NCBI RefSeq assembly: GCF_006547145.1
Contig: NZ_CP041244.1
Span: forward strand, 7,130,001-7,194,000
Direction: 5' to 3'
Source of the DNA: Actinomadura sp. WMMA1423
GTDB lineage: Bacteria; Actinomycetota; Actinomycetes; Streptosporangiales; Streptosporangiaceae
DNA: 64,000 bases
Shown: one piece after another, positions 50,692-60,316 of the stretch
Position numbering within the stretch: position 1 is the first letter of the stretch
Layout of the letters: each line of letters opens with the position of its first letter
Notes under the pieces: model-generated
Told to the model about the DNA's origin: nothing
What the model saw: the letters and a program-made list of their open reading frames with translations, nothing else
The model's database searches: none
Position numbers and translations under genes: made by a program

Positions 50692-50827
50692 CTAGTACAG
50701 GTCGCCGGAAACAAGCGCCCCCGAACTTTCAGCCTTGGTTGCTCGTCTCGCGGGGTCTCCCAACCCAATAGTGAGTCTGGGGGCCGAACGGGCGCGGGGG
50801 CGCCCGGAGAAGGGGCTTCGATGCCCG

Positions 50828-51358
50828 TCACGTGAAGCGCCAGCGGGTGGGCATGAAGTTCGCTGTTGACGGCAGGGCGAACACCTTGCTCGGCCTGATC
50901 TGATAGACGCGGTATGGCGGTCCGCCAGAGGTCGGCGCGCCGTAGTCGGCGTCGAGTTCGGCGTCGGCGATGGTGGTCGGCCAACCGTAGACCCGCTCGA
51001 ACGCGCCGGAGGCGCGTGTGAGCGTCTCCTCATCCAGGACCCGACTCGCCTCGCCCTCGACGATCAGATGCGCCCCTTCGACGTCGGTGGACAGGACGCA
51101 GCGTCCCTCCGCGTCAAGGTTGCGGCTCTTACGCGCGGTGCCCTTGGAAGCGATGAACAAGACCGACTCCGACCACACACCGAAAACCGGCATGACGTGC
51201 GGTGCCCCGTCCGGGTGCACCGTCGCCAGCCATCGCCAACCGTCCCGGGCGAAGCGGCGCTCCACCTCGGACCAATCCAGGACATGGGCCCCCGGTGTCA
51301 CGTCGGTGCCCTTGCCGGTAGGTGTGAGCGCCTCTGCCGCCGGTACTCGCTGTGCCAT
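50828..51358 (-). CDS. pyridoxamine 5'-phosphate oxidase-fold flavin-binding protein
   Basis: 176 residues. WRWLATVHPDGAPHVMPVFG is the strand-turn-strand FMN/F420 binding opening. VLFIASKGTARKSRNLDAEG carries the conserved Lys-Ser-Arg-Asn phosphate-binding motif, and CVLSTDVEGAHLIVEGEASR follows. It belongs to the PPOX-class proteins that reduce or oxidise with FMN or F420. It is divergent from an HxlR regulator across a 96-base gap holding an operator, so it is probably the regulator's target. Confidence 0.87.
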   Translation of the reverse strand: MAQRVPAAEALTPTGKGTDVTPGAHVLDWSEVERRFARDGWRWLATVHPDGAPHVMPVFGVWSESVLFIASKGTARKSRNLDAEGRCVLSTDVEGAHLIVEGEASRVLDEETLTRASGAFERVYGWPTTIADAELDADYGAPTSGGPPYRVYQIRPSKVFALPSTANFMPTRWRFT

Positions 51359-51416
51359 GCTGCCTCCCCGTCCAACGACTGCTTACCTTTCGACATCAGT
51401 TGAGCCTAGGGTAGAG

Positions 51417-51431
51417 TGCTTTAGAAAAGCA
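51417..51431. promoter_or_regulatory. operator-like palindrome between PPOX and HxlR genes
   Basis: TGCTTT-AGA-AAAGCA has perfect six-base arms. It sits 24 bases before the HxlR start and 58 before the divergent PPOX gene, the right place for HxlR control of both. Confidence 0.6.
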
Positions 51432-51454
51432 ACCAGTGTGATAAGGAAGCAGGG

Positions 51455-51934
51455 ATGGCAGCCACGAACCGCTCCGAGTGTCCGGTCAACCTGGCCGTCG
51501 AGGTGCTCGGGGACCGCTGGTCACTGCTGGTGCTCCGCGACATCATGTTCGCCGGCAAGCGGCACTACCGAGAGCTGCTCGCCTCGGACGAAGGCATCTC
51601 GACGAAGGTCCTCGCCGAACGCCTTCACAGGCTCACCGACACGGGGTTGCTCACTAGAAGCGAGGACCCCACCCACAAGCAGAAGGCGATCTACAGCCTC
51701 ACCGAGCGCTCCATCGCCCTGGTTCCCGTGCTCGTCCAGCTAGGTGTCTGGGGGCATCGCGAGCTGGGCGCCGACGATCGGCTCAGTCGCTACGCCGAGA
51801 CGCTCGACCAGGGCGGGCGACCTCTATGGGAGGCTTTCATGGACGACCTCAGGGAGGCCCACCTCGGTGCGCGGATGCGCCACCGCCCTCGGAGTGCCGC
51901 CGGACGGAACTCCTTCGGACCGACGGCCCTCTGA
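51455..51934 (+). CDS. HxlR-family transcriptional regulator
   Basis: 159 residues. CPVNLAVEVLGDRWSLLVLR is the family signature with its N-terminal Cys, which in HypR-like members senses electrophiles or oxidants. FAGKRHYRELLASDEGISTK and VLAERLHRLTDTGLLTRSED form the winged helix, and YSLTERSIALVPVLVQLGVW the dimer helix. A palindrome precedes it. It probably regulates itself and the divergent flavoprotein. Confidence 0.93.
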   Translation: MAATNRSECPVNLAVEVLGDRWSLLVLRDIMFAGKRHYRELLASDEGISTKVLAERLHRLTDTGLLTRSEDPTHKQKAIYSLTERSIALVPVLVQLGVWGHRELGADDRLSRYAETLDQGGRPLWEAFMDDLREAHLGARMRHRPRSAAGRNSFGPTAL

Positions 51935-52036
51935 TCAGCCACAAGACCGGCACCTCGGAATGCCCCCGGCACTGGCAGCCGCCGGCCGAAGACGTCCCAC
52001 TTGCGTGCTGGCTGCCGCTCCGAAAGGGCCTGACGA

Positions 52037-52270
52037 CGCAGGCGCTCAGCCAGCGGGCCCGCCGCGGCCGGGTCGGGTGTGTCGGCAACGCCTGGAACTC
52101 GTCGCTGCCGTTCAGTACGGAGATCACGTCAGCCCTGCCCAGGGCGTCCCCGTCCACTACGAGTGCCCGCAGCGGAGCCGTCTCATCGACACTCATCCTC
52201 GCCCTTGGCATGTCGTTGACATTTCTAGGGTCGGAGCGTAACTGCATGATCTTCGAAGCTCGATGAGCCG
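52037..52270. repeat. duplicated segment, copy B (truncated response regulator)
   Basis: A second copy of the response-regulator 5' end and promoter, 2.76 kb from copy A in direct orientation. On the minus strand the ATG at 52196 reads MSVDETAPLRALVVDGDALG and then DGSDEFQ-like residues. A one-base deletion shifts the frame, and homology stops after about 53 codons. It is a remnant gene with a still recognisable promoter region, which could drive transcription into the HxlR 3' end. Confidence 0.88.
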
Positions 52271-52391
52271 CGCGTAGCCTCTTGGTTTATCCCACGGCGC
52301 CTAGCGGCGTGACCTAGCTGCCTGCTGTCCAGCATGCTTGCTATGTCCTATTTTTCCCCCTAAAATCGGCCTAAATTTTTGGGGGTAAAGC

Positions 52392-53351
52392 ATGGGCTGG
52401 TCACTCAAGCCTGGGGACGTGGTCGTTCGTCGCGATCTGCACGGGCAGTACGGGGGACGGCAGTACGGCGGTATCGGCCCCTCGCGGACGACCCCGAACG
52501 TGCTGCTCTTCACTAATCCTGAGAAGGGGCATCGGCACGGCTACTACGACGGCTGGGGCGATGACGGTTGCTTTCACTACTGCGGTGAGGGCCAGGTCGG
52601 TGATCAGAGGATGGTCCAGGGCAACCTGGCGATCTTGAACCATCGTGTAAATGGTCGGGCTTTGAGGCTGTTCCGTGCTGTGCCGGGGAACCGGGTGCAG
52701 TACGTGGGGGAGTTTGAGCTAGATGAGACGCAGCAGTACTACCTGACCGACGCTCCTGAGACCGGCAACGGGCCCGTGCGCAGCGTCATCATGTTCCGGC
52801 TGCGGCCACGTGGTGAGGTGAGGCACGAGGGAGCCCACATCCCCAAGACTCCCGGTGCGGAGCCCAGCATCACTGCGATAGAGCCTGAGGAGCAGCGCAC
52901 GGAGCGCACCCTTGTGGATCCCGCTCGTGAGCCGTACGAAGCCGAGCGTCGGGAGAGCTTTCTTCTGCGGACCTATATCGACTACATCGTCTCGCTAGGC
53001 CACAAGGTCACACGCCATCAGATCAGCCCTGCTGGTGAAGCGAAGCCGCTCTACACCGACCTGTACGACCAGACCACGGACGAACTCATTGAAGCCAAGG
53101 GCACAGTGACGCGAGAAGGCGTCCGCATGGCTATCGGCCAGATCTTGGACTACAGCCGCTACCTCAAGCCAAAACGCGTCGCGGTCCTGCTCCCGATCGA
53201 GCCCCGCCGTGACCTCGTCGCCCTATGCCAAACCCTGGCTATCGACATCATCTGGCCAGACCAGGAAGTCTGGGTGCGTCTCTCCGAGCGGGAGGCTGAC
53301 GACCCAAAGAAGGGCCAGCAGCCGTGGGCTGGCCCGCTCTCCTTCCAGTAG
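52392..53351 (+). CDS. SRA-like/PD-(D/E)XK modification-dependent restriction nuclease
   Basis: 319 residues. The N-terminal ~150 residues resemble the ScoMcrA-type SRA domain that flips modified bases: RRDLHGQYGGRQYGGIGPSR, NVLLFTNPEKGHRHGYYDGW and VGEFELDETQQYYL. The C-terminal ~110 residues look like a PD-(D/E)XK nuclease: LYTDLYDQ supplies the Asp and ELIEAKGTVTREGVRMAIGQ the E-x-K and following helix. It is predicted to cut DNA bearing modified bases or backbone (type IV restriction). It sits in an IS-rich zone beside a NACHT gene. Start ATG follows GGGGG. Confidence 0.78.
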   Translation: MGWSLKPGDVVVRRDLHGQYGGRQYGGIGPSRTTPNVLLFTNPEKGHRHGYYDGWGDDGCFHYCGEGQVGDQRMVQGNLAILNHRVNGRALRLFRAVPGNRVQYVGEFELDETQQYYLTDAPETGNGPVRSVIMFRLRPRGEVRHEGAHIPKTPGAEPSITAIEPEEQRTERTLVDPAREPYEAERRESFLLRTYIDYIVSLGHKVTRHQISPAGEAKPLYTDLYDQTTDELIEAKGTVTREGVRMAIGQILDYSRYLKPKRVAVLLPIEPRRDLVALCQTLAIDIIWPDQEVWVRLSEREADDPKKGQQPWAGPLSFQ

Positions 53352-53488
53352 CCAGCGGCCTCGTCACTAGAGGTTGCGCTCCCCACCTGCCAGACCATGA
53401 TGACTCGGGGAGGGGCGAACCATACGGTGACGACCGACGGTCGTCCTTGCCGCTGAGTTGGGGCTGGTGCGTGCGAGATCATCGGGGG

Positions 53489-53794
53489 ATGGAGCAGTGG
53501 GAGGCGGTTTCGTCTAATCAGTGGTTCGTGTTGATTGAGGAGAAGGTCACCAAGGGGCAGTCCGTCCAATGGGCCCTGACCGCGAGGCAGCCGGCCGGGG
53601 GCGACGCTGAGCAGGCTCGTCGTCTGGCCGCCGAGGTCGCGTTGGCGCATCAGCCGCAGCAGGCGAAGCGGATCAAGGGGCGGCAGGTCTTCCAGACCGG
53701 TCCCGACAACTGGCTGGTCGTCGTCGCGGGCGTGAAGGGGGAGTTCCACTTCCGCGTCTCCGTCGGTCTCCTAACCGCCGTCACGACGTCCTGA
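53489..53794 (+). CDS. hypothetical protein, 3' end fixed by IS3 insertion
   Basis: 101 residues from the ATG at 53489 (GGGGG upstream). It contains WFVLIEEKVTKGQSVQWALT, ARRLAAEVALAHQPQQAKRI and TGPDNWLVVVAGVKGEFHFR; the order of strands and helices is compact and the last part is beta-rich. The stop TGA at 53792-53794 is the first three bases of the IS3 terminal repeat. The gene may thus be cut short by the insertion. I recognise no family. Confidence 0.6.
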   Translation: MEQWEAVSSNQWFVLIEEKVTKGQSVQWALTARQPAGGDAEQARRLAAEVALAHQPQQAKRIKGRQVFQTGPDNWLVVVAGVKGEFHFRVSVGLLTAVTTS

Positions 53795-55112
53795 ACCGCG
53801 CCGGGTCTGATGGAGGCTCGATTCCTTGAGAGGATCGAGTCATGGCACGTCCGTCCCCCTACCCCCCTGAGCTTCGTGAGCGTGCGGTGCGCATGGTCAC
53901 CGAGGTGCGTCCGAACTACCCGAATGAGTGGTCGGCGATGAAGGCCGTAGCGGCGAAGTTGGGGATCAAGACGCCGGAGACGGTCCGCACGTGGGTGCGG
54001 AAGGCGGAGATCGAAGCCGGTCAGCGGCCGGGCGTCACCACGGCGGAGGCCGAGGAGATCAAGCGGCTGAAGGCCGAGAACGCCGAGCTGCGCCGAGCGA
54101 ATGAGATCTTGAAGGCGGCGTCGGCTTTTTTCGCGGCCGAGCTCGACCGGCCGTCGCGACGCTCGTAGCGTTCATCGAGCAGTTCAAGCAGGTGTTCGGG
54201 GTCGAGCCGATCTGCCGTGTGCTCTCCCAGCACGGGGTGAAGATCGCAACCAGCACCTACTACGCCGCCAAGAGGCGGCGGCCCAGTGCCCGGGCCCTGC
54301 GGGACGAGGCGATCAAAGCCGAGATCAGCCGGGTTCATGCCGACAACTACGGCGTCTACGGAGTCCGGAAGGTGTGGCGCCAACTGCATCGCGAAGGGTT
54401 CACGGAGGCCCGCTGCCCCGTCGCCCGGCTGATGCGCGACCTCGGCCTTCAAGGCGTTCGCCGCGGCACGCAGATCCGCACCACGATCCGGGACGACGGT
54501 CACCAGCGTGCCGCTGATCTGCTGGAGCGGGACTTCACCGCAGCCCGCCCCGACCAGCGGTGGGTCGCGGATTTCACCTACGTGATGACCTGGGCCGGGG
54601 TCGTCTACGTCGCGTTCGTGGTGGACGTCTACTCCCGCGCCATCGTCGGCTGGTCAGCGGCCACGAACAGGCGCGCCAAGCTCGTCCTGGACGCCCTGGA
54701 CATGGGGCTGTGGCGGCGGGACCGGGCCGGGACGCCGGCCGGGCCGGGCCTGGTGCATCATTCGGACGCCGGGTCGCAATACACCTCGTTCGCGTTCACC
54801 GCCCGGCTCATCGAGGCCGGCCTGGACGCATCGATCGGAACCGTCGGCGACGCCCTGGACAACGCCCTCATGGAGTCCCAGATCGGCCTGTTCAAGACAG
54901 AGTTGATCAAACCAAGACGGCCTTGCAAGGGCCTCGCGGACGTCGAACTCGCCACCGCCGAATGGGTCGACTGGTTCAACCACCAGCGCCTCCACAGCGC
55001 GATCGGCGACATCCCACCCGCCGAACACGAAGCCGACTACTACCCTCAACACCAGCCCCAACCAGCGGCTGGAGTCATTCCATAGAGCCTCCACCGAACC
55101 CGGCGCGGTTCA
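53792..55112 (+). mobile_element. IS3-family insertion sequence
   Basis: 1321 bases bounded by long imperfect repeats: the left end TGAACCGCGCCGGGT, with GGAGGCTC further in, matches the inverted right end in 25 of 28 positions. Flanking bases (CGTCC on the left, ATACG on the right) show no target duplication, so one end may have been rearranged. It carries the two-frame orfA/orfB transposase with a slippery T6C. It lies between the hypothetical gene and the NACHT gene. Confidence 0.9.
53842..55085 (+). CDS. IS3-family transposase OrfAB (programmed -1 frameshift)
   Basis: OrfA (53842-54168, 108 residues) has the helix-turn-helix YPPELRERAVRMVTEVRPNY and a leucine zipper (EIKRLKAENAELRRANEILK). 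OrfB continues in the -1 frame to 55085; upstream of its GTG at 54192 that frame is open through ATLVAFIEQFKQVFG. The slippery T TTT TTC at 54126-54132 would yield the fused OrfAB transposase. DDE residues are in WVADFTYVMTW, HHSDAGSQYTS and GDALDNALMESQIG. The element looks functional. Confidence 0.93.
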
Positions 55113-55214
55113 ATACGAGCCGCTGGGAAGCCTCGCCATATTGAGGGAGGGGTCGCGCATACGTCATCGCCGTTACCTTGAATAGCAAGCCTGAGAACAA
55201 CCAACAGCACGTGG

Positions 55215-58200
55215 TCAATATCTCCTCGGCCGACGGCTTTTTAGAATGATGTCGACGATCGACCCAAGCCACGGATCACTCAGGTGCTTCCTTGCCCATT
55301 TAAGAGCATTGAATCCCTCGGCCGTAAGATCAAAATTGCCACTCACTCGAAATTCGCCGGAGTCAAGATGCATCACTATGCCGGGCGGCATTTCGTTCTT
55401 GCCGTCATCGCCGCCGGGCCGTATTATCTGACGCCTTCTTTGTGAGGCATTGAACGAAGCCAAAAGTTCTGGCTTCTTAATCCGATGAGCTACTATCGCC
55501 ATCTTAAGGAAGAGGTCAATTGGCCCTAGCAATTCAAAATCAGGCCCCTGCTCACGCTCTACTATCTGATGCAAAATGCCAACGATCCTTTGGTTGTCGA
55601 CGATCTGTACGATCTCCGTCAAGAGATCCAGTTGGCCAGGATTGAGAAAGGTTTCCGGTATCCTATCTTTGTTAGAGCGATCGAGAGCTTCTTCTAGGTC
55701 AGAGTCGACAGCTCTGGAGAATCCGCGCTTTATCTCGGCTCTATCTTTTGGGGGCAGAACTCCAACGTTCAACGCCTTCGGGAGGAGTCTCAGATAAGCG
55801 AGAGGTAGATGAGATACACGCCACCTATTAGTCTGCAACCCATGGAGAGCTACGTGCAGCGTTGTTTGACATAGGCCTGCAGCGCCATAAGTGGCGGCAA
55901 GGTGCGCCAAGGCTGCAGCTGTTTCTAGGTCATGGACCTCATAGAGGAAGCGGTCTAGTGACTCGGAAGCCTCTATACGTCCAACAGCTTGAGCAACACT
56001 GCTGTTCATAATGCGTTTTGCGGCAGCGCGAAATAGCGGTGCACCGGCGGGAGAGGAGATGAATCTCTCAGGTGCCTCTGCGGAAAAGAATAGATGGGGA
56101 AGCCATCGCGGCTCCATGCGATCTTTTACTTCGATAGAGAGTTCGGCCTCGTAACGCGACATCCGAACTAGCTGTTCAACTCTGCCCGGTTCCACCGGTA
56201 GGCTCGCGGTTAGAGCAACAGATGGACCGGTCCGTCCCAGCACTTCTAGGAGAGTCGGACCAAAAGGCTCAGAAAGAGGCCCTCGGAGATATGAGTGGGC
56301 ATCACGTATAAACCTATCCGAGTGCACCGAATCCCATCTCGACCGGAGGGCATACCAATGAGCAGTGAGATCAATGTCGTCGGACGCGAGCCGGTGAATC
56401 GCCTCTGAAATAATCTCAGCTTCTTGACGAGACCCAGAGTGCGTGCTTAGTCCAGCTAGACCAGCAAGCACATCGTCTCCGAGTGCGTCGGCGACGATGA
56501 ATAGTTCATGCAGACGAGAATTGCTGTTTCTGGTGGCAAAAGAAGTCTTAGGAAGGACGACTACCTTTTTGTCGTCCCGGGATGCAGTGATGACCGCAGC
56601 AACGCCGAGCAAGCTTTCCAGGGGCAACCAGGACCGCCAGAGTTGCACGAGCCGATCCCAAGGTCTGCAACCATTGTTCATGGCGCCAAGAACCGACTCA
56701 TCGAACTCAAAAGATGGAGTAGAAAGCATCGTGCGGAGCACAATAAGGTTCAGACTGTAAGTGGCTAGGTGCCCTAGGAGGGGCAGGGGCCGATAAGGGG
56801 TGTCCGCTCGACGCTTTGAAATTGGTTCAGGAGGATTGTCGAAAAGAATGTTTCCAAGTTGGCGAAGAACGATGGTGTCCAGATTCCGCATAACGTCGGA
56901 GCTGTTTTTGCCGTTATCGCTGATCCTGTGCGTAAACCATTCTCTGAGCATCGCAAGGATCACAGGCCTGGTATGGAGCGGAGTGTAGATCAGGCATGTG
57001 AACCAGTGGTCCTCCAATACTTCAAGTCGTTGTTCAAGAGCTGAAAGGAAAGTGGTGTCAGTTCGAAGTTTTCCAATAACGGTGGTTTGCTTAATGACTT
57101 GGCGGAGTATGAAGTCGGCAGTTAGAAATTCCCCAAAGGTGTTGTGCAAGAACTCGAACGCGGTCGGCTGGCTCAGCGCATTGAGATCAGGTTCTGAGGA
57201 GCTGCTTTTGGACTCATGGATAAAGAAGAAGCTCCCGAGTAGCAGTTCTGCTTGGCTTAGCTGCCGGCCACCTGCTCGGTTGGGAAAATCACGAGCAAGT
57301 TCGAAGTACCTGATGTCTGCATCTAGTTCATCGCGCTGAATGTGCAGGGCCTGTCGGTTAAACATCCCTATTGCTGCTACGCCTAGCCGTTCGAGATCGC
57401 TCTCGATAGCTCGCTGCTGATCAGCCTCCGGCAGACTGGCGAACTCGTGACCTGTATCGCCTTTTAGTCGTTCCCGTTCGATGAAGCGCACCAACAAGCT
57501 GTGATAGAGCAACGTCTGGTCGAGATTCGGATGGCGACTTAGCTGATTGGCGGCGGAGTCGTACACCGCAAGCATGAGTAGCAGAAGCGGCTGCTCGGCC
57601 AATTGCAAAACTTTCGGGTTGTCCGGGATAGCGAGAGGGGCCACACCTGAAGTTGTGAAATATCTATGATTAAAACTATTCCATTGTTTCACCCATAGAG
57701 ATCGACGTGGCTCGTCGAACTCAAGCAGCCTTAGCACTGTTGTGCCGGTCGGGATTGCTGCCTTGTCAATCAGCGTGATGCGGCTAGTGACAATTATCCG
57801 AACTGGTCGGCCGAGAACTCTTTCCCGTCGCTGAAATTTGGCGACGTCTAGAAGGTAGTGACTAAAAGCCTTACCGCTCGCCTGCAACAGTTCGTCTAGG
57901 CCGTCCAGTACGATCAGGGGAGGTGTCGATTTGAAGGCTGCCGCGAACTGCGGCCAGCTGATTTCGTGGCCGGTATAACGCCTAATCTGCTGCTCAATCT
58001 GTGACTGAAGATCCGTCTCTGCGTCGATGTCTCGCAGTTCCACTCGGATCGTGGCAAAGCCTGGAGCTAGCCGTGCCGCGAGCATCTCAGTAAACAGGGA
58101 CTTCCCAGACCCAGGGTGCCCAAGGACTAGCAGTGATTCGTCGGCTCCGTAGGCCGACTCCAGGTGTTGAACAATAAAGGCACCGAGATCGTTTCGTGAG

Positions 58201-59336
58201 TGAGCTTCTCCCCATAGTCGCTCATCTTCGAGATGTTGGCTGGCTTTCTGATAGCGTAGGACCTTAAAAGCCTGGGGGATAAAGGCGTCGCTTTTACTTG
58301 GGTAGTCAAGCTGGGCCTGCTGATCCGTCGCCTCAGTAAATCTGTCCTCAATAACGGGCTTGCCGATGTCGTGCAGGTAGGTGAGTCGTAGTCCTTCGAG
58401 TACCTCACTATAAGAGTGAGGCATTCTGTCGGCAACAAGACCTGACTTCATTGCGGCGTCGAGCATGCTCAAACTCTGATCGATGGCGTCAGCCATCTTA
58501 GCCACCAAAGCTGCTTGCTTCTCAACGTCATCGGCGAGCCTATAGGTCGCTTCTCTGCTTTTGATGTGTTCGTGCAAATTTGCCCAAACCGAGAAGTTGG
58601 GGTAATCGATAGCCAGAGAAAGATATTGATCTAGATAGGTTCTTGCTGCAATCTGTGGCAGCTCTTCTAGGATCGAGGTTACGTTGCGTCTGTATTCTTG
58701 GCTGGCAGATTCCCAAATTTCTAGCCCCGACATGAAATGTAGAAATCCATCGGCCAATTCCTTGTATAGGCCAATTCTTCCGTGTTCTTCTTCGGACAAG
58801 TTGCTGGTGGGATGTGGGAGCGATATTGGAAGGTCAATAATCAGACTTGGCTTCTTCCCGAGGCGCCCTTCCTGACCCTCCATGAGTTGGCTGAAACGTC
58901 TTCCTGCCTGTATGGCAAGTGTTAGTTGTTCACTGGAGCTCAGCGACACTGCCTGGTTCAATTCCGGAAGCTCTTGGCTGAGCGCATCGAAGAATGAAGT
59001 GAACGTGATGAGGCAATGCGCTGCTGCCATGCGCTCTGATCTGCCCAGGTAGTCGTTCTCCGAAGTCACCAAGGTCTTCAGTATACGTTTTCCAAACTTC
59101 ATCATTTCGTTTTTGACGCCAATAAGTGGCAGAAGTGCAATCCCCGTTGGTCCAAGCACTACTGGGGAGATCGCAATAATTGCCCCAAGAATGGCATCAA
59201 TAGAGTCCAAAGTCTCGTCGGTGTTTGGCTCATCTTGTACAAGCTCTCGTACTTGGCTAAAGCTCATCGCAGTTATCGAGGTAGAACGCACTGAGGCCCC
59301 TCCGGGGTTTGAAACGTCGGACAGATCCGTGCCCAC
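55215..59336 (-). CDS. large NACHT-type STAND NTPase, probable defence protein
   Basis: 1373 residues from a GTG at 59336 without clear RBS; an ATG at 59267 is possible. The N-terminal ~380 residues are helical with hydrophobic segments around 48-72 (ILGAIIAISPVVLGPTGIAL). The NTPase follows: Walker A LGHPGSGKS (405-413), NACHT Walker B PLIVLDGLDELL (473-484) and sensor RIIVTSRI (513-520). FEFLHNTFGEFLTADFILRQ near 745 is the NACHT winged-helix end. The remaining ~600 residues are alpha-helical repeats, a likely sensor. Base composition is less GC-rich than all neighbours, indicating acquisition. No effector domain is recognised. Confidence 0.85.
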   Translation of the reverse strand: MGTDLSDVSNPGGASVRSTSITAMSFSQVRELVQDEPNTDETLDSIDAILGAIIAISPVVLGPTGIALLPLIGVKNEMMKFGKRILKTLVTSENDYLGRSERMAAAHCLITFTSFFDALSQELPELNQAVSLSSSEQLTLAIQAGRRFSQLMEGQEGRLGKKPSLIIDLPISLPHPTSNLSEEEHGRIGLYKELADGFLHFMSGLEIWESASQEYRRNVTSILEELPQIAARTYLDQYLSLAIDYPNFSVWANLHEHIKSREATYRLADDVEKQAALVAKMADAIDQSLSMLDAAMKSGLVADRMPHSYSEVLEGLRLTYLHDIGKPVIEDRFTEATDQQAQLDYPSKSDAFIPQAFKVLRYQKASQHLEDERLWGEAHSRNDLGAFIVQHLESAYGADESLLVLGHPGSGKSLFTEMLAARLAPGFATIRVELRDIDAETDLQSQIEQQIRRYTGHEISWPQFAAAFKSTPPLIVLDGLDELLQASGKAFSHYLLDVAKFQRRERVLGRPVRIIVTSRITLIDKAAIPTGTTVLRLLEFDEPRRSLWVKQWNSFNHRYFTTSGVAPLAIPDNPKVLQLAEQPLLLLMLAVYDSAANQLSRHPNLDQTLLYHSLLVRFIERERLKGDTGHEFASLPEADQQRAIESDLERLGVAAIGMFNRQALHIQRDELDADIRYFELARDFPNRAGGRQLSQAELLLGSFFFIHESKSSSSEPDLNALSQPTAFEFLHNTFGEFLTADFILRQVIKQTTVIGKLRTDTTFLSALEQRLEVLEDHWFTCLIYTPLHTRPVILAMLREWFTHRISDNGKNSSDVMRNLDTIVLRQLGNILFDNPPEPISKRRADTPYRPLPLLGHLATYSLNLIVLRTMLSTPSFEFDESVLGAMNNGCRPWDRLVQLWRSWLPLESLLGVAAVITASRDDKKVVVLPKTSFATRNSNSRLHELFIVADALGDDVLAGLAGLSTHSGSRQEAEIISEAIHRLASDDIDLTAHWYALRSRWDSVHSDRFIRDAHSYLRGPLSEPFGPTLLEVLGRTGPSVALTASLPVEPGRVEQLVRMSRYEAELSIEVKDRMEPRWLPHLFFSAEAPERFISSPAGAPLFRAAAKRIMNSSVAQAVGRIEASESLDRFLYEVHDLETAAALAHLAATYGAAGLCQTTLHVALHGLQTNRWRVSHLPLAYLRLLPKALNVGVLPPKDRAEIKRGFSRAVDSDLEEALDRSNKDRIPETFLNPGQLDLLTEIVQIVDNQRIVGILHQIVEREQGPDFELLGPIDLFLKMAIVAHRIKKPELLASFNASQRRRQIIRPGGDDGKNEMPPGIVMHLDSGEFRVSGNFDLTAEGFNALKWARKHLSDPWLGSIVDIILKSRRPRRY

Positions 59337-60020
59337 TCAGCGTGGTATTTGCTTGTATGTGGTGATGCGGCAGCATCCGGTTCGAGTGCTGCAATCGCCT
59401 CTTACCTCTGTATTACAGGATAAAAGTGCGGGATGCCTGAAGTATGCCTGAAGTGGCCGGATTGGGCCACCCTGATCCAGGCTGCTGCCGTAGTGCAGGA
59501 GTGGGTCTCCTAGGGGACGCTTCTAGACCGAGTTGAGTGGGTACGGGTCCCATGGGGCGTTTGCCTGATTGTCGCGGTTGGGCCGATCGGCGCACCCCGG
59601 CGATGCCGAGGTGAGGCTGTTCGTGCATTGAAGCCGAAGTCCGCGAAGCGGGGAGGCTGCCAGAACGCCAGCATCTTTTCGGGCCCGAGCGCTTGCATCC
59701 GACTTGCTCGTGCGGGGCCCCGAGTGCCTTGTCGGAGAGTGGTCTCAGGCAGGCTTGGGGACTAGGCGTCGAACTATTTACCTGGTCGGTGCCCTAATAG
59801 GCGGGGACCAGAACAAACGGTCTGCTGTTCGTCAGGGCCACGCTGCTGCGGTCGTCGGCGATGCTGAGGCGCAGCGGGACCTCGACGGCTTGGACGGGCT
59901 GCCGCGGCGATTGTTGCGAGTCGTGCGAGGTTATGCTGGCTCTGGCGTGGACTCTCCACACCAATTTCCAGCACCAACTCTAGCCCATGATCGGTCCTGT
60001 CGGGCGAGCCGAGCCTGGAC
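59337..60020. other. gene-free stretch between NACHT and PP2C remnants
   Basis: About 684 bases. Frames here are short with poor codon use. ATGCCTGAAGT is repeated at 59432 and 59443 (roughly). The left part probably holds the NACHT promoter. Nothing else is identifiable. Confidence 0.5.
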
Positions 60021-60172
60021 TTAACAGTCAGGTCGCACAGTCGTCCAGTTTTGAACATCGACGACTATTACTGTGACGTTGTCCGGTCCGCCGTGGTCGA
60101 TGGCCGGGTTGATGAGGCTGTCGGGTGTGTCGCCTGGGTCCGTGGGCAACGCTAGCCTCGATCTTTCGTGAG

Positions 60173-60203
60173 GTCGGTTGGGTCGCGGAGCGACCCAACC
60201 GAC
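60173..60203. terminator. 14-bp perfect hairpin near IS1380 end
   Basis: GTCGGTTGGGTCGC and GCGACCCAACCGAC flank a GGA loop. It lies 17 bases inside the left terminus and 114 bases after the transposase stop. It may insulate the transposase from outside transcription. Confidence 0.7.
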
Positions 60204-60316
60204 TCTTCGTTTTCGGTGGCGGGTCGTTCGTCGGGCCCGACTGTCGCGTCGGGTGGGCGGGGTTCCACGGGCCCGGGGTTCTCCTTCCTGGTGTTGATGG
60301 GACGGCTTGTTGCTGG

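Noticed and set aside
59774..60058. 94-residue minus-strand frame after the PP2C remnant
   Set aside because: Low-complexity composition, no RBS and it overlaps the end of the PP2C remnant in another frame.
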